Of a DNA stretch of 64,000 nucleotides, positions 17,560 to 27,049 are shown piece after piece. The position numbers were made by a program, and so were the translations under genes. Below the pieces are notes generated by a model that ran no database searches, was not told the origin of the DNA, and saw only the letters and a program-made list of their open reading frames with translations. Numbering within the stretch: the first letter of the stretch is position 1; each line of letters begins with the position of its first letter. This DNA is from Candidatus Acetatifactor stercoripullorum (lineage in GTDB: Bacteria; Bacillota; Clostridia; Lachnospirales; Lachnospiraceae): positions 60,000 to 123,999 of the forward strand of contig DXGH01000071.1 in the NCBI GenBank assembly GCA_019114005.1, in the 5' to 3' direction.

Positions 17560-18438
17560 GTGCATCAAAGTATTCATGAGGAAATACCGGTATCGGAAGC
17601 TTTAGAGGTAAACTTTAGAATTTATGAGGACAGCAATCATCTGGTTCCCAACCACTGGCACGACAGTCTGGAGGTAGTGTATCTTTATCAGGGAACGATG
17701 AAGGTAACCATAGCGGACAAGGCTTCTCTTCTAAATCAGGGAGATTTTATCCTGATAAACTCAGCAGACATCCATTCCACCTTCTGCGAAGCCTATGTAA
17801 AGGTGCTGCTGCTTCAGATTCCCCAGACCTTTTTAAAACAAGCCATATCAGGCTTTGAACAGGGCAGATTTTGTAATTTCTATCAGCAAAGCGATGCCTT
17901 AAACACCCACGCTTCTCCCCAGTTTCAGGAAATCCACAGTAAAATCACACAGCTTCTGCTGTGTATGGGAGAAGCCTTCTACCAGAAGCAGCCATGGTAT
18001 TCCCTGCATTTTAAAAGTCTTCTGTATGAACTATTGTTCCTGCTTATGAAATACTTCCGCCAGGAGATCAATCCTGCCCTGCAGGTGAAAACGGCCAAGA
18101 ATCTCAAACGCTTAGAGGGCATTCTCAATTATGTGAGAGACCATTATCAGGAAAGCGTTTCCCTGACGGAAATTGCAGAATTTGCCGGTCTTACCCCGGA
18201 ATATTTCTGCAGGTTTTTTAAAAAATATATGGGACAGACCTTTCAGGAGTATTTAAACACCGTGCGCCTGACTCATGTGTATGAGGACTTGGCAGAAACA
18301 GATTTGAGCCTTACCACCATTCTCGGCAGCCACGGCTTTACCAACTATAAGCTCTTTATGCGTATGTTCCGCAATACCTATCACTGCACTCCTTCTCAGA
18401 TGAGAAAAATCCTGTCAGGGAAGGACAAAGGGGATTAA
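17560..18438 (+). CDS. AraC family transcriptional regulator with cupin-type sensor domain
   Basis: N-terminal NHWHDSLEVVYLYQGTMKV; C-terminal VSLTEIAEFAGLTPEYFCRFFKKYMGQTFQEYLNTVRL. Confidence 0.93.
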   Translation: MHQSIHEEIPVSEALEVNFRIYEDSNHLVPNHWHDSLEVVYLYQGTMKVTIADKASLLNQGDFILINSADIHSTFCEAYVKVLLLQIPQTFLKQAISGFEQGRFCNFYQQSDALNTHASPQFQEIHSKITQLLLCMGEAFYQKQPWYSLHFKSLLYELLFLLMKYFRQEINPALQVKTAKNLKRLEGILNYVRDHYQESVSLTEIAEFAGLTPEYFCRFFKKYMGQTFQEYLNTVRLTHVYEDLAETDLSLTTILGSHGFTNYKLFMRMFRNTYHCTPSQMRKILSGKDKGD

Positions 18439-18453
18439 AAGATTGCCTTACAA

Positions 18454-18492
18454 AAAGGCACCCCGGAAACATATGATGTTTCCGGGGTGCCT
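18454..18492. terminator. Strong hairpin terminator between araC and tRNA-Thr
   Basis: AGGCACCCCGGAAACAT-ATG-ATGTTTCCGGGGTGCCT. Confidence 0.85.
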
Positions 18493-18501
18493 TTGCCAGT
18501 A

Positions 18502-18574
18502 AGCTGAAAATGGGACTCGAACCCACGACCCCTTCATTACGAGTGAAGTGCTCTACCAACTGAGCTATTTCAGC
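18502..18574 (-). tRNA. tRNA-Thr (anticodon CGT)
   Basis: Minus strand GCTGAAATAGCTCAGTTGGTAGAGCACTTCACTCGTAATGAAGGGGTCGTGGGTTCGAGTCCCATTTTCAGC; 7-bp acceptor stem, anticodon stem CTTCA/TGAAG with loop CTCGTAA. Confidence 0.95.
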
Positions 18575-18746
18575 ACCTAGCATAAAGCTGTAAAAGGGGA
18601 ATTGGTTGCAATTGCTTTTGCAACTAAGTGTATTATATCGGGTTTGGCTTTTTTTTGCAACCATAAATTTATTATTTTTTACAAAAAGTACCGCCAATAA
18701 TGACAATTATCGACAATCTCCGAAAAAAGCCTTTACCAAAAGCTCT

Positions 18747-19706
18747 TTAGCGCGCTCCCTTGTCATAGATAACCCCCAGCGCTCTGGGCGCTCCGTTCTG
18801 TTTTGAGAAGAAAATCAGAAGCAAGAGGGTAAGCACATAGGGCAGTATCATCACCAAGTCCTGAAAGCTGCTGGGCATCTGCAAAACCTGTACCAGGCGG
18901 TATCCGCCGGAACGGGCAAAGCCAAATAAAAGGCAGGCCGCCAGAGTAGGCAGAATTTTCCAGTTTCCAAAAATCAAGGCAGCGATGGCCAGATAGCCAT
19001 ATCCCACATAAATATTAGCGGAAAAATTGGCGGAGATGGAATAGGCAAAGCAGATTCCGCCCAGGCCGGACAAAGCGCCGGATATGATAATGGCAGCCAG
19101 CCGGATTTTTCCCACATTTCTTCCGGCGGCATCCACAGCATGGGGATTATCTCCGCAGGCCCGCAGGTGCATGCCGAATCTGGTCTTGTACATCACAAAC
19201 CAGGATAAAAAAGCCACCAGCACAATGACGATCTCAAAAGGATACAGATTGGTAAAAACAGCTCCCAGCACAGGAATCTCTGAAAGGAACGGCACCGTAA
19301 TCCGGGAGGACACCGTCAGCACAAACTTATCCGAGGCTGCCCCAAAAAAGATACGGTTGAAAAGCTTTGTCAGATAGGCGGTAAGCGCCATAGCCAGAAT
19401 ATTTACCACCACACCGCTGATTACCTGGTTTGCCTTAAATTTCAGGCAAAGCAGGGCATGAATCAAAGCAAAGGCGCCTCCTCCGATCACGGAAAAAGCC
19501 ATGGCAATATAGAAGGGGACGGGAGAATTACCGGCAAAGCTTCCCGACACAAGCACCGCTGCGAAGGCGCCTGTAAAGGCTCCAAACCCCTGCAGGCCCT
19601 CCACTGCCAGCATAGTTACGCCTGATTTTTCGCAGTAGATGCCGCCGATGGCCATAATAAACAGGGGAAGAGCGAAGGATAATCCGTCTATAATGATAAT
19701 GTTCAT
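18747..19706 (-). CDS. Nucleoside ABC transporter permease (NupQ-like)
   Basis: Membrane protein: GIYCEKSGVTMLAVEGLQGFGAFTGAFA...KFKANQVISGVVVNILA. Confidence 0.88.
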   Translation of the reverse strand: MNIIIIDGLSFALPLFIMAIGGIYCEKSGVTMLAVEGLQGFGAFTGAFAAVLVSGSFAGNSPVPFYIAMAFSVIGGGAFALIHALLCLKFKANQVISGVVVNILAMALTAYLTKLFNRIFFGAASDKFVLTVSSRITVPFLSEIPVLGAVFTNLYPFEIVIVLVAFLSWFVMYKTRFGMHLRACGDNPHAVDAAGRNVGKIRLAAIIISGALSGLGGICFAYSISANFSANIYVGYGYLAIAALIFGNWKILPTLAACLLFGFARSGGYRLVQVLQMPSSFQDLVMILPYVLTLLLLIFFSKQNGAPRALGVIYDKGAR

Positions 19707-19743
19707 ATTTTCCTCTCATTCTGCCGCGCAGGCGGCTTTGTAA

Positions 19744-20856
19744 TCAGATGGAACTTTGTTCTGCCTTTTTCGCATCCAAAGTATTTCTTCTATGTTCCAT
19801 TCTCCACTTGATATACACATTGCAGGCGCTGAATAAAAGAATGATGCCGGTGATTACAGAGGCAATCTCCGAATCCACCCCAGCCGCCGACTTCATATAG
19901 GTGCTGCCCTTGCCAATCAAGGTAATCAGCATCGTTGAGAAAATGATACCCACCGGGTGGTTGTTTCCCAAAAGGGAAACTGCAATGGCGTCAAAGCCTG
20001 TGCTGATCAGCACCTTTGGCTGAATGGACCCTACGTATCCAAGATAATAGGTGACTCCTGCCAGTCCGGCCAGGGCACCCGATATGGTCATGGACAGCAC
20101 CATGCTTCTCCCCACATTAATTCCGGCATATTTTGCCGCGCTTCGGGAATATCCCACGGCCTTCAGCTCGTAGCCCAGCCTTGTCTTGGCCAGAAGAAAC
20201 CATACCAAAAACACAGCCAGAAGAGCAATGACAATTCCCAGCGGAATGTCCAGCTTCAAATTTCCCACCGGCGTGTTCATCAATGTCAGTCTCGCCGCAT
20301 CAGAAACCTCTCTTGACTGTCTGGAGACCGGGTCCACGAAATAAGTATTGATAAAAAAGCTTATGACATACTGGAAAATATAATTTAACATAATGGAAGA
20401 AACCACTTCATTGATGTTGAAGCGGTATTTTAGCAATCCAATCAGCGCTCCCGCAAGAGAGCCGGCCACAATGCCCACCAGAATCACCAAAGGCTTTGCA
20501 AGCACTCCGTTAAGCCCGCTGTAGCCCACAATTACCGTAGCCGTAAATCCCGCCGCCAGCATCTGCCCCGATACGCCGATGTTAAAAAGCCCGGCTTTAA
20601 GGGCCACTGCCACCGCCAGCGCAGCAAATATCATAGGAGTAAAATAATTTACATAGCTGAAAAAGTCCGTCAGCATGCTCTTGTAGGAGGCATAGGATGC
20701 CTTGGGAGCCAGTCCGCTCCCCTGTAATAAGGAATAATAGGCCCGAAAGGGATTGCTTCCTGTAAGAGCAATGATAATGCCTCCCGCAACCAGACTGCAC
20801 AAAATCGCAAAGAGAGGAATCCTCACAGAGGTCCATAATTTCTTTACCTGTCTCAT
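19744..20856 (-). CDS. Nucleoside ABC transporter permease (NupP-like)
   Basis: ALKAGLFNIGVSGQMLAAGF; RFNINEVVSSIMLNYI. Confidence 0.88.
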   Translation of the reverse strand: MRQVKKLWTSVRIPLFAILCSLVAGGIIIALTGSNPFRAYYSLLQGSGLAPKASYASYKSMLTDFFSYVNYFTPMIFAALAVAVALKAGLFNIGVSGQMLAAGFTATVIVGYSGLNGVLAKPLVILVGIVAGSLAGALIGLLKYRFNINEVVSSIMLNYIFQYVISFFINTYFVDPVSRQSREVSDAARLTLMNTPVGNLKLDIPLGIVIALLAVFLVWFLLAKTRLGYELKAVGYSRSAAKYAGINVGRSMVLSMTISGALAGLAGVTYYLGYVGSIQPKVLISTGFDAIAVSLLGNNHPVGIIFSTMLITLIGKGSTYMKSAAGVDSEIASVITGIILLFSACNVYIKWRMEHRRNTLDAKKAEQSSI

Positions 20857-22431
20857 TTATGCCATGCCTCCCTTCTTTTGTACGCCGGCCGTATGGCGGA
20901 CGCCCATCATAAACTCTCCCACCTGATTGGTGGTAAGGGTATCTGCCGGAGCTATCTTCTGCAGGCTTCCGTTATAGATCACCGCAATGGTGTCCGCACA
21001 ATTCATGATCTCATCCAGCTCCAGAGAAATCAAAAGAATGGCCTTGCCCTTGTCCCGCTCTCCGATCATCTGCTTATGAATATTCTCAATGGCACCGATA
21101 TCCAATCCCCTGGTGGGCTGCACAAATATCATCAGGGGAGAACCCAGCTCGATCTCCCTGGCAATAATAGCCTTCTGCTGATTGCCGCCGCTCATGGAGC
21201 GCACGATGGTAGCGCTTCCCTGACCGCTTCGGATATCATAGTCGTGTATAAGCTTCTCACTGTTTTTTTGAAAGGCCTCCTCCCTCAGCACTCCCTTTCT
21301 GCAGAAGGGTTCCTTGTAATAATCCTTTAACGCCAGATTATCTGACAGGGAAAAGTCCATGACCAGACCATAATTCTGTCTGTCCTCAGGAATATAGGAG
21401 ATTCCTCTCTTTGTCCGCTCCCGTATGGAAAGATTTGTGATATTTTCGCCGTTTAGGGTTATTGTGCCAAAACGGGCCGGAATCAGTCCCGCTATGGCAT
21501 CCGCAATTTCCACCTGTCCGTTTCCCGCTACGCCTGCAATGGCCAATATTTCTCCTGCGTGAACCTGAAAAGACGCGTCACGCACCACCTGAAAATTCTG
21601 CTTGTCAAACACATTCAGATGGGACACGTCCAGGACTACACTGCCAGGCTTTGCGGGGGTCTTTACCGTCTCAAAGCTTACCTCCCGCCCCACCATCATG
21701 TTGGCCATCTTCTTGGTGGAGGTGTCTGCCACATCCAAAACGCCGATCAGCTTCCCTCTGTTTAAGATAGCGCATCGATCTGCAATTTTCTTGATTTCCT
21801 CCAGCTTATGGGTGATCAGAATGATCGTTTTTCCCTTGTCCCGAAGCCCCTTTATGATATCCAGCAGAAATTCGATCTCCTGGGGCGTCAAAACTGCCGT
21901 AGGCTCATCGAAAATAAGGATTTCAGCCTCCCTGTAAAGCATTTTCAAAATCTCCACTCTCTGCTGTGTGGAAACGTTGATGTTCTCGATTAAATCCGTT
22001 GGATTCACCGCAAGACCATATTTTTCCGAAAGCGCTCCAATTTCCTGGTTTGCCTTTTTCATGTCCACCACGTTGATACAGCCCAGGACCTTCTTTACCG
22101 GCTCCATCCCCATAACGATATTTTCCGCAACGGTAAAATTGGACACCAGCTTAAAGTGCTGATGTACCATGCCGATATTCAGCCGGGCAGCGTGATTGGG
22201 CGACTCCAGCTTCACCTTCTCCCCGCGAATAAAAATCTCACCCTCATCCGGCTCATACATTCCAAAGAGCATACTCATCAGAGTGGATTTGCCGGCGCCG
22301 TTTTCCCCAAGCAGAGCAAAGATTTCACCCTTTTTGATCTGAATGGTCACGTCATCATTGGCTGTGATTCCAGGAAAACGTTTGGTAATATGTTTCATTT
22401 CCACAATATAGTCAGCCATGCTTTCTCCCAT
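20857..22431 (-). CDS. Nucleoside ABC transporter ATP-binding protein (NupO-like, two ABC domains)
   Basis: GENGAGKSTLMSMLFGMYEPDEGEI; second domain MSGGNQQKAIIAREI...QPTRGLDIGAIENIHKQM. Confidence 0.92.
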   Translation of the reverse strand: MGESMADYIVEMKHITKRFPGITANDDVTIQIKKGEIFALLGENGAGKSTLMSMLFGMYEPDEGEIFIRGEKVKLESPNHAARLNIGMVHQHFKLVSNFTVAENIVMGMEPVKKVLGCINVVDMKKANQEIGALSEKYGLAVNPTDLIENINVSTQQRVEILKMLYREAEILIFDEPTAVLTPQEIEFLLDIIKGLRDKGKTIILITHKLEEIKKIADRCAILNRGKLIGVLDVADTSTKKMANMMVGREVSFETVKTPAKPGSVVLDVSHLNVFDKQNFQVVRDASFQVHAGEILAIAGVAGNGQVEIADAIAGLIPARFGTITLNGENITNLSIRERTKRGISYIPEDRQNYGLVMDFSLSDNLALKDYYKEPFCRKGVLREEAFQKNSEKLIHDYDIRSGQGSATIVRSMSGGNQQKAIIAREIELGSPLMIFVQPTRGLDIGAIENIHKQMIGERDKGKAILLISLELDEIMNCADTIAVIYNGSLQKIAPADTLTTNQVGEFMMGVRHTAGVQKKGGMA

Positions 22432-22502
22432 CTGCCGCTAAACAGCCTTCGTTTTTTCATAGTATAACAGATTTTGTCTCATTTAGGAACCTGAAATTTA
22501 TA

Positions 22503-22540
22503 AAACGACGGATGCCCTTTTGGGAACATCCGTCGTCCAT
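22503..22540 (-). terminator. Intra-operon hairpin between BMP lipoprotein and ATPase genes
   Basis: Minus strand GACGACGGATG-TTCCCAAAAGGG-CATCCGTCGTTTTAT. Confidence 0.8.
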
Positions 22541-22563
22541 TACTTTAAAATTTACACTTTTCC

Positions 22564-23775
22564 CTACCAAGTAAAGGTCTCGGGTGTAATTCCGTTGAAG
22601 TTTGCCGCAGGCACAATCTCTCCGCTCTTTAATTTTGCCTGAGCTGCGTCAATCTTCTCAATGGCTTCAGCACTCAGCTGGTTTCTGCCCTCTTCGCTTA
22701 CATAGCCTGTGGAATCGGTGGCTGCTGTCAGCGTCACATTAGCGCCTGCAAAGGTGCCGTCCTTTACGGTGTTAAGCGCATTGTAAACCGTATCGTGCAT
22801 TACCTTAAGACCGCTGGTGAGTACTACGTTGGTATCTCCGTTTGCGCCGTCGTCATACTGGTCAACGTCACAGCCGATTACCATAACACCGTCTGCCTCC
22901 TTTGCTGCAGTAAACACACCGTTGCCGGAAGCTCCTGCCGCCACAAAAATGATGTCAACACCTTCTGCAATCAAAGCGTTGCCAAGCACCTTGCCGGTAG
23001 CCTCATCAGAAAAGTTTCCTACATAATTGCCGCCCACATTCGCGCCGGTTACATCTGTTCCAGCATAGGAAGGAAGCTCAACCACCTCCACATTCAGGCC
23101 TTCGGTCTCATTTGCATATTTTACGCCGCACTCAAAGCCATACTGATAATTTACATTGGAAGGATAAGCAATTCCGTTCACAACTGCCACCTTGCCCGTG
23201 GTAGTAGAAAGGGCAGCTGCCATACCTGCATAGAAGCCGCTCTCCTGCTCTGCGTAGTATGCCGCATACACATTGTCGATCACCTGATCCTCTGTTACCT
23301 CTGTTCCTCCGATGGTAGGCCAGGAATCAATGAGAATAAACTTTGTGTCAGGGTTTTCCTGCGCTACATCGCCGATGCCCGCAAACTGGAAGCCGCAGCA
23401 GACAATCACGTCGTAGTCGGCAACCACATCTGCAACTGCCTGAACAGCCGCTGCGCTGTCACCGGATTCCTCCCTGATGGGAGTAACGGTTGCGCTGGGA
23501 TTTTCCTCGATAAACTTCAAAACGCCGTTATAGTTGTCCTGATTAAAGGAACCATCGTCCACACCTGAAGGGCTGGAAACGATAGCAATCTTTAATCCCT
23601 CCCCGCTGCCTTCCTGTGCAGCCTCTTCGCCGGTGCTTTCCACAGCCTCTTCCACAGTGCCTTCTACAGTGCTTACAGACGCTTCACTGCTGTTGTCTGC
23701 CGTGGTTTCCCCACCGCAGGCAGCAAGAGAAAAAGTCATAACCGCTGCAAGTGCAAGTGCCAATGCTTTTTTCAT
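22564..23775 (-). CDS. BMP family nucleoside-binding lipoprotein
   Basis: Lipobox FSLAACGG; IAIVSSPSGVDDGSFNQDNYNGV; DIIFVAAGASGNGVFTAAKE. Confidence 0.93.
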   Translation of the reverse strand: MKKALALALAAVMTFSLAACGGETTADNSSEASVSTVEGTVEEAVESTGEEAAQEGSGEGLKIAIVSSPSGVDDGSFNQDNYNGVLKFIEENPSATVTPIREESGDSAAAVQAVADVVADYDVIVCCGFQFAGIGDVAQENPDTKFILIDSWPTIGGTEVTEDQVIDNVYAAYYAEQESGFYAGMAAALSTTTGKVAVVNGIAYPSNVNYQYGFECGVKYANETEGLNVEVVELPSYAGTDVTGANVGGNYVGNFSDEATGKVLGNALIAEGVDIIFVAAGASGNGVFTAAKEADGVMVIGCDVDQYDDGANGDTNVVLTSGLKVMHDTVYNALNTVKDGTFAGANVTLTAATDSTGYVSEEGRNQLSAEAIEKIDAAQAKLKSGEIVPAANFNGITPETFTW

Positions 23776-23905
23776 AATTCTCCTCCTTTATTAACCCATT
23801 GGTCCTTCTTTTGTCCCACACAGATAATACTGTGAAGATACATTGATAATATAACATCAGCCTGTACAAAATTCAACCATTAAATTACTGCTTTGACACT
23901 TCCTG

Positions 23906-24724
23906 TCAATTTTCGCCCTTCATGTGCACATCCAGCTGGGGATAGGGAATCTCTATCCCCGCCCGGTCAAGGGCATATTTACAGTTTTCCGTAATGCGCC
24001 ATTTCCCCTCCCAGAAATGTTCATTTGTAAAAAAGCAGCGCACTCCCAGATTGATGGCGGAGGCTGCAAGCTCCGACACATACACGCGCATTTCCTGGTC
24101 CTTCAGTACAAAGGGATCGTTTTCCAAAACCTCCATAAGCGCTTCCTTCGCCTTTTTGATATCGGAATCGTAGGAAATGCCGATCACAATGTCCATCCTT
24201 CGGGTTTTGGCAGCGGACATATTGATAATACTGTTGTTTGCCAGGGTGCCGTTTGGCAGCACGATCACCTTGTTATCGCCGGTCACCAGCTTGGTATAAA
24301 AAATCTGAATCTCCGCAACGGTTCCCTCCTGATGATCCGTATTTTCGTGGATATAATCCCCCACCTTAAAAGGCTTCAGCACCAGTATCAGCACACCTCC
24401 CGCCAGATTGGAAAGGCTGCCCTGAATGGCAAGTCCGATAGCTACGCCCGCAGAACCAAGCAGGGCCACAATGCTGGCCGCATCCACGCCAAAGGAAGTC
24501 GCCAGTAAAAAGATCAGCACCACATAAAGGGACGTTTTCAAAAAGGAATCCACAAACTGCACGGCGCCCACCTCCGCGCCTGCTCTCTGCATGGACTTTC
24601 GCAGTATCTTGCGCAAAAGCTTCACAACCTGTACGCCGATTAAAAAAAACACTACTGCCAGCACTACGCGGATTCCAAGATGCAGCGCCTTCTCCGGCAG
24701 CGTCTCCAAAAAATCCAAAAGCAT
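23906..24724 (-). CDS. Small-conductance mechanosensitive channel (MscS family)
   Basis: ALLGSAGVAIGLAIQGSLSNLAGGVLILVLKPFKVGDYI; TAATG overlap with glgB. Confidence 0.92.
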   Translation of the reverse strand: MLLDFLETLPEKALHLGIRVVLAVVFFLIGVQVVKLLRKILRKSMQRAGAEVGAVQFVDSFLKTSLYVVLIFLLATSFGVDAASIVALLGSAGVAIGLAIQGSLSNLAGGVLILVLKPFKVGDYIHENTDHQEGTVAEIQIFYTKLVTGDNKVIVLPNGTLANNSIINMSAAKTRRMDIVIGISYDSDIKKAKEALMEVLENDPFVLKDQEMRVYVSELAASAINLGVRCFFTNEHFWEGKWRITENCKYALDRAGIEIPYPQLDVHMKGEN

Positions 24725-27033
24725 TATTTCTCCCCTTTCTTTTTCTTCCGAACGGGTGTGTTTTTCCGGATTCTCTGCTCGATTACCCTCTCAAGCTCCT
24801 CCTCCGTGTAGGGTATGAATTCCAGAATGCTCAAGGACAGGGGGGCCAGCTTTACGGTGATGGACTGCTTTTTGTCGTCCCATTCCACATCCTGGGCTTT
24901 TTTCACTCTGCCGTTTACCACGCCGCTTCCACCGTACTTCACATGATCAGAATTAAAAATTTCCTTATACTTTCCCTCAAAAGGCACCCCGGTAGTGATC
25001 TCCTGCTCCACCCCGGCAAAATTGGCCACCACCAAAAGAACCTCCTCTTGGTCTGCTCCTTTTCTTAAATAACTCAGATAGCACTCTTTCGAGGAAATGT
25101 TGTTGATCCACACAAAGCCCTCCGGACTGTCGTCAAGCTCATACAATGCCTTCCTGGTCCGGTACAGATGATTTAAGTCCTTCATCAGCTCTGCCACTCC
25201 CGCATGCTCTGGATTTTGCAAAAGCTCCCACTCTATGCGCCTGTTTTCGTTCCACTCGTCAAACTCTCCGATATCCTGGCCCATAAACAAGAGCTTCTTT
25301 CCAGGATGGGTGATCATATAGGAGTAGGTCAGCCTCAGGTTTGCAAATTTATCCTTTCTCTCTCCCGGCATTTTGCCGATCATGGTAGCCTTCCCGTGAA
25401 CCACCTCGTCATGGGAGAATACCAGCATAAATTTTTCGCTGTAGGCGTAGATCATGCTGAAGGTCAGTTCGCCGTGGTGATAGCTTCTGAAATAGGGATC
25501 ATATTTGATATAGGTGAGATAGTCGTTCATAAAGCCCATATTCCACTTTAAATCAAAGCCAAGTCCTCCCTCCTCCAGGGAACCGGTGATCAGAGGAAAA
25601 GCGGTACTTTCCTCTGCAATGGACAGCACACCGGGGTTGCGCTTTTTCATGATGGAATTCAGGTGCTTCATAAATTCAATGGCCTCCAGGTTTTCCTTTC
25701 CCCCGTACATATTGGCCACCCACTCGCCGTCCTTTTTACCGTAGTCCAGATAAAGCATGCTGGCCACCGCGTCCATGCGGATAGCGTCGGCATGATATTT
25801 TTCCACCCAGAACAGCGCGTTGGCAATCAGATAATTTGACACCTGAGGCCGTCCGTAATTATAGATCAGCGTCCCCCAGTGAGGATGAAAGCCCTGTCTT
25901 GGGTCTTTATGCTCATACAGGCAGGTGCCGTCAAAATTGGACAAGCCATAGGTATCTCTTGGGAAATGGGCGGGCACCCAGTCAAGGATCACGCCGATGC
26001 CAGCCTTGTGGAGCTCATTTACAAAAAACATGAAATCCTCCGGGCTTCCATACCTTGCCGTGGGCGCATAATAGCCGATCACCTGATAGCCCCAGGAGCC
26101 GTCAAAGGGATGCTCCATCACCGGCATCAATTCCACATGGGTATACCCCATTTTCTTTACATACGCAATCACCTTCGGCGCAATATCCCTGTAATTTGCG
26201 TAGTCCTCCCCCTCCCTGGGATCCACAAAGGAACCAAGATACATTTCGTATACGCTCACAGGCACATTGCCTGTCTGGAATTTTGCCCTGTTTTTGAGAA
26301 AGGCATCATCCTCCCAGACGAACCCATTCAGGTCAGCGATCACCGACGCCGTCTCCGGTCTTTTCTGGGCAGCGTTCCCGTAGGGATCCGCCTTCAGATA
26401 GGTGAGTCCCCCTTTCAGCTTAAGCTCAAATTTATAATTGTCCCCAGCCTTGGCATCCGGCACAAACAGCTCGAAAATTCCGGAATCCCAAAGCCTTCTC
26501 ATCTGATGGACGCGGCCGTCCCACTGATTGAAATCCCCCACAACGCTGACGCGGAGAGCATTGGGCGCCCAGACCGCAAAATAAGTGCCCCTCTCTCCCT
26601 CATGCTCCATGGGATGCGCCCCCAGCTTTTCATAAATGGTATAATGAATGCCGTTTTTAAATTTTTCCGTATCGCTTTTTGTGATCACAGGACTATGCCT
26701 ATAGGGGTCTTTTCGGGTGACACTGACACCGTTTCCATAGATAACCAGATATTGATATGCTTTAAGCTGCCTTTCGGGAAGCAGCACAGCAAAATAACCG
26801 TCCTCATCTGCTGTTTCCATGGCGATATCACAGCCCCCGGCCTCTTTTTCTTCTCCTGCCTGTTCTTCGTCCAGCTGGAGAAACACCTCCTTAGCCCCTG
26901 GGAAATATGCCTGTACCAGCGTCTGTCCCCCAGCCTTGTGAGGTCCTAACAATGCGTGCGGATTATCGCTCTCCGAATAAATGATCTCCTCTATTTTGGG
27001 CCAGTTCATCAATTTATATAATTTGTTTGTCAT
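24724..27033 (-). CDS. glgB: 1,4-alpha-glucan branching enzyme
   Basis: ELMPVMEHPFDGSWGYQVIGYYAPTARYGSP; DAIRMDAVASMLYLDY; start MTNKLYKLMNW at 27033. Confidence 0.93.
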   Translation of the reverse strand: MTNKLYKLMNWPKIEEIIYSESDNPHALLGPHKAGGQTLVQAYFPGAKEVFLQLDEEQAGEEKEAGGCDIAMETADEDGYFAVLLPERQLKAYQYLVIYGNGVSVTRKDPYRHSPVITKSDTEKFKNGIHYTIYEKLGAHPMEHEGERGTYFAVWAPNALRVSVVGDFNQWDGRVHQMRRLWDSGIFELFVPDAKAGDNYKFELKLKGGLTYLKADPYGNAAQKRPETASVIADLNGFVWEDDAFLKNRAKFQTGNVPVSVYEMYLGSFVDPREGEDYANYRDIAPKVIAYVKKMGYTHVELMPVMEHPFDGSWGYQVIGYYAPTARYGSPEDFMFFVNELHKAGIGVILDWVPAHFPRDTYGLSNFDGTCLYEHKDPRQGFHPHWGTLIYNYGRPQVSNYLIANALFWVEKYHADAIRMDAVASMLYLDYGKKDGEWVANMYGGKENLEAIEFMKHLNSIMKKRNPGVLSIAEESTAFPLITGSLEEGGLGFDLKWNMGFMNDYLTYIKYDPYFRSYHHGELTFSMIYAYSEKFMLVFSHDEVVHGKATMIGKMPGERKDKFANLRLTYSYMITHPGKKLLFMGQDIGEFDEWNENRRIEWELLQNPEHAGVAELMKDLNHLYRTRKALYELDDSPEGFVWINNISSKECYLSYLRKGADQEEVLLVVANFAGVEQEITTGVPFEGKYKEIFNSDHVKYGGSGVVNGRVKKAQDVEWDDKKQSITVKLAPLSLSILEFIPYTEEELERVIEQRIRKNTPVRKKKKGEK

Positions 27034-27049
27034 AAGAGTCTCCCTTCCC

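Noticed and set aside
23776-23905. Purine riboswitch upstream of the BMP nucleoside transporter
   Set aside because: Looked for the conserved three-way-junction sequence pattern on the minus strand and did not see it.
25879-26949. Long plus-strand ORF (356 aa) opposite glgB
   Set aside because: Antisense of a strongly supported GH13 branching enzyme; composition (His/Arg/Pro-rich) typical of shadow ORFs, no family resemblance.
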